Below are positions 61,542 through 64,000 of a DNA stretch of 64,000 bases, piece by piece. The position numbers and the translations under genes are program-made. Source of the stretch: Saccharopolyspora erythraea (GTDB lineage: Bacteria > Actinomycetota > Actinomycetes > Mycobacteriales > Pseudonocardiaceae); the NCBI RefSeq assembly GCF_018141105.1, contig NZ_CP054839.1, forward strand, positions 372,001 to 436,000. The letters run 5' to 3'. The notes under the pieces are model-generated. The model had not been told where the DNA came from. It saw nothing but the letters and a program-made list of their open reading frames with translations, and made no database searches. Each line of letters starts with the position of its first letter. Position 1 is the first letter of the stretch.

Positions 61542-64000
61542 TCAGGTCGTGGCGGTCTCCTCGGCGGCGCCGAGCACTTCGACCGTCCCGGCTGAGCCGT
61601 CCACGGTGATCCGGTCGCCGGTGCGGATGCGCTCGGTGGCGGCGGGCACCCCGACGACGGCGGGAATCCCGTACTCCCGGGCGACGGTGGCGCCGTGCGA
61701 GTTCGGTCCGCCCATCTCCATCACCAGGCCGCCCGCGGTGAGGAACAGCGGCGTCCAGCCGGGATCGGTGGACGGCGCGACCAGGATCTCGCCCGGCGCC
61801 AGCTCGGCCCCGACCGGATCCCGCACCACCTTGGCCAGGCCGGTGATCGTGCCCGCCGACGCCGAGGTCCCGGTCAGGACGCCGTCGGTGATCTCGGCGT
61901 GCATCCCCGCCTCCGGCTCGGTGCCGTCGGACAGCAGCAGCCGCGGCAGGTGCCTTCGGCGGAGTTCCCGCTCGTGGGTCTCGCGCCGGTTGGTGACCAG
62001 TCCGCGGAGGTCGGCACCGGCGACGGCTTCCTCCGCCTCGTCGAAGTCGAGGAAGAAGATGTCGTCGGCCGCGTCGAGACGACCGGCCGCCACCAGGTCG
62101 GCGCCGACCGCCCGCAGTTCCCGGCGGACGTGGGCGATACCGAGCACCATGCAGTACTTCGGCATCTCGCGGATGCCGACGATGCCGCGAACCCGGTCGA
62201 TGGTGAACGCCGCCGCTCGGGCGCGCAGCGGGCTGGTGCGCCGCAGCCGGCCGACGACCTCGGCCGCCTTGGCCTCCGCCTCTGCGACCCCGAGCCGGTA
62301 CTGCTCGTCGGCGGAGTGGCCACCGCCCGCTGAGCTGACGTAGTTGGCGACCAGGCCCAGGACCTGCGTCGGGTCGTCGGCCCAGCGCGGCATCCCGGCG
62401 TCGATCTCGGCGACCGCCCGGTGCCCGTGCCGGTCGAAGAACGACTCCAGCGCCGCCTGCACCGAACCCGGAAGGCTGCCTTCGCGGTAGCGCTCGGCCA
62501 GTTCCTCCGCCGTGGCGCCCGGTTCCACCGACTGCGCGAGCCGCCAGAGCTCGAGGTCCATCTCGGTGGTGACGTTGTGCGGGATGCCGCGCAGCAGGAT
62601 CTGGGCCTCCTCGGCCGTGACGCGCGGTCCCAGGATCGACGGCATCAACTTGCTGAGGATCAGGCCGGTGAACAGCTTCGGGATCAGTCCGAACACGCGG
62701 GGCGCCACCATGTCGGGAATGACGCGCCGCGTGTGCGCCAACCTCTCGGCGGTGCCGGACGGCTGCGGGCGGGCGAGCTGTCCGCGGATCTCGTCCGCGA
62801 CGCGGGAAGCGTGCGCGCGGGCGCTTGCCGGGTTGGCGAGGGTGCGCGCGATGGCGATCGGTGCCCGCAGCCGTGCGGCGATTCCCGCGAACCGGCGCAG
62901 CAGCGGCAGCGGCGAGGCGCGCCGGACCGCGAAGCGCGGGTCGTGGAGCATCGCTTCGACGACCTTGCCGGTCCGCGCCTCCATCATCGCGAACAGCTTG
63001 GGCAGGATGCGGCGTCCGAGCGGGTGGCGCACCACGTCGGTGATGTCGAGGAACAGCCATCCGTCGGCCTGCCGCCACACTGGTGGCGAGTCGCGGTCGA
63101 CGGGCAGCCCGACGCGGCGCATGAACCCGATCCCGAGACCGCGCAGGACGGCCGCGCCCATCGGCGTGATCGGCCGGTAGACGCCCTGGGCGACGTTGAC
63201 CGAGAAGTACGCGCGCACGCCCTCGCGTCGTTCGGCGGGCAGCGGGAAAAGTGTCGTGACCGGCCTGGACTGGGTCAGCCAGAGCGTGCCCGCGGCGTCG
63301 ATGGCCCACTCGATGTCCTGCGGGGTGCCGTAGTGCCGCTGGACGGCCGCGCCCGCGGCGGTCAGCGTGCGAAGCGCGTCGTCGTCCAGCGTTGGTGCGC
63401 CGCTGCCCGCGACGGTCTCGGTGCCGCCGCCCGGTTTCGGCCGGACGCTGACGGCCTTGTCGCCGAGCTGCCTGGTCACGACCGCACCGGTCGCGGTGTC
63501 GACCACGAAGTGGTCCGGGTTCACCGCACCCGAGACGACCGACTCGCCGAGCCCGGTGTTGGCGTCGACGACGGTCTCCCCGCGGTTTCCGGTGACCGGG
63601 TTGGCGGTGAACAGGACGCCGGAGACCTGCGCGTCGACCATCCGCTGCACCACGACCGCGAGCTTCACCGCCCGGTGGTCGATGCCGTTGGCCTCCCGGT
63701 AGGCGACCGCGCGGTCGGTCCACAGCGACGCCCAGCAGCGCCGTACCGCGTCGAGCAGCGCGGACGCGCCGATGACGTTGAGGTAGGTGTCCTGCTGCCC
63801 CGCGAAGCTCGCGTGCGGCAGGTCTTCGGCGGTGGCCGACGAGCGCACCGCCACCGGAACGTCGTCGCCGAGCGCGGCGTAAGCGGCGGTGACCGTGTCG
63901 GCCAGGGCGTCGGGCAACTCCACGCCGGTGAGCCGGTCGCGGATCTCGGCGGCGGTCGAGGGCAGACCGTCGAGGGCGTCGCCGACGGCTGCCGCGCAGA
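61542..64000 (-). CDS. rph: Rifampin phosphotransferase-like PEP-synthase-family protein, 5' end outside the window
   Basis: About 820 residues are visible and the frame stays open to the right edge. Order: an ATP-grasp/PPDK N-domain with SSATAEDLPHASFAGQQDTY and IEWAIDAAGTLWLTQSRPVT, a long central substrate-binding helical region (FRIFGL-like PRVFGLIPKLFTGLILSKLM), and a C-terminal swivelling His domain with MEMGGPNSHGATVAREYGIP. This three-part order is that of Rph enzymes, which transfer phosphate from ATP to rifamycin antibiotics. A generic PEP-utilising enzyme cannot be excluded. The GTG at 63923 is internal; roughly 75-85 N-terminal residues are missing. Confidence 0.82.
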   Translation of the reverse strand, partial: CAAAVGDALDGLPSTAAEIRDRLTGVELPDALADTVTAAYAALGDDVPVAVRSSATAEDLPHASFAGQQDTYLNVIGASALLDAVRRCWASLWTDRAVAYREANGIDHRAVKLAVVVQRMVDAQVSGVLFTANPVTGNRGETVVDANTGLGESVVSGAVNPDHFVVDTATGAVVTRQLGDKAVSVRPKPGGGTETVAGSGAPTLDDDALRTLTAAGAAVQRHYGTPQDIEWAIDAAGTLWLTQSRPVTTLFPLPAERREGVRAYFSVNVAQGVYRPITPMGAAVLRGLGIGFMRRVGLPVDRDSPPVWRQADGWLFLDITDVVRHPLGRRILPKLFAMMEARTGKVVEAMLHDPRFAVRRASPLPLLRRFAGIAARLRAPIAIARTLANPASARAHASRVADEIRGQLARPQPSGTAERLAHTRRVIPDMVAPRVFGLIPKLFTGLILSKLMPSILGPRVTAEEAQILLRGIPHNVTTEMDLELWRLAQSVEPGATAEELAERYREGSLPGSVQAALESFFDRHGHRAVAEIDAGMPRWADDPTQVLGLVANYVSSAGGGHSADEQYRLGVAEAEAKAAEVVGRLRRTSPLRARAAAFTIDRVRGIVGIREMPKYCMVLGIAHVRRELRAVGADLVAAGRLDAADDIFFLDFDEAEEAVAGADLRGLVTNRRETHERELRRRHLPRLLLSDGTEPEAGMHAEITDGVLTGTSASAGTITGLAKVVRDPVGAELAPGEILVAPSTDPGWTPLFLTAGGLVMEMGGPNSHGATVAREYGIPAVVGVPAATERIRTGDRITVDGSAGTVEVLGAAEETATT

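Overview
The window is high-GC actinobacterial chromosome (roughly 70% GC by eye). The block from 28.6 to 49 kb follows the order of Mycobacterium tuberculosis Rv3661 to Rv3644c: SerB-like HAD phosphatase, 6C RNA, ssd, tadABC, DUF4244 pilin, TadE-like proteins, MrfA-type helicase, an Rv3647c-like protein, topA and holB. Together with a tRNA-Thr integration site and a rifamycin-type phosphotransferase this suggests a Pseudonocardiales member, most likely Saccharopolyspora. The species is an inference.

Left part (1-28.5 kb). A partial nucleoside hydrolase and an AraC/VOC pair come first. Then a complete D-glucarate catabolic operon (transporter, 5-dehydro-4-deoxyglucarate dehydratase, alpha-ketoglutarate semialdehyde dehydrogenase, glucarate dehydratase) has a divergent LysR regulator. 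Small accessory genes follow (GNAT, LysR, cysteine dioxygenase). A type VII secretion (ESX-like) effector module lies at 10.4-13.4 kb: EspG-like chaperone, EspC-like protein, a WXG protein with a transglycosylase-like domain, and a small membrane protein. murQ/murR (14.5-16.4 kb) and a nagZ-namZ-serine hydrolase operon (22.8-27.6 kb) form a peptidoglycan MurNAc/GlcNAc salvage set resembling the Bacillus ybb cluster. Between them lie two tandem, homologous coiled-coil proteins of unknown function (16.5-20 kb) and small stress or housekeeping genes.

Middle part (28.5-49 kb). The Tad-type pilus locus is tightly overlapped (ATGA and similar junctions). TadC carries an unusual Ser/Thr/Pro-rich insert, and a strong hairpin follows the pilin gene. 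A prim-pol domain protein, the MrfA-like helicase, a membrane H+-pyrophosphatase, topA and DNA polymerase III delta prime follow. Two intergenic stretches of about 1 kb hold a long alternating purine-pyrimidine palindrome and short tandem repeats.

Right part (49-64 kb). After an SDR and a secreted anchored protein, a tRNA-Thr(CGT) gene carries a small integrated island (about 3.6 kb). The island is bounded by 47-bp direct repeats of the tRNA 3' half and contains an apparent integrase remnant plus a second ESX-effector module (EspC-like, WXG-DUF1023 hydrolase, small membrane protein). Beyond it are a metallophosphoesterase, a TetR regulator with a divergent NTF2-like gene, a class A PBP whose transpeptidase motifs look destroyed, a SLATT-like membrane protein, a secreted repetitive protein, and a partial rifampin phosphotransferase running off the right edge.

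The most interesting features are the two independent, identically ordered ESX-effector cassettes, each with signs of acquisition: 14-bp flanking repeats and lower GC for the first, tRNA att repeats for the second.
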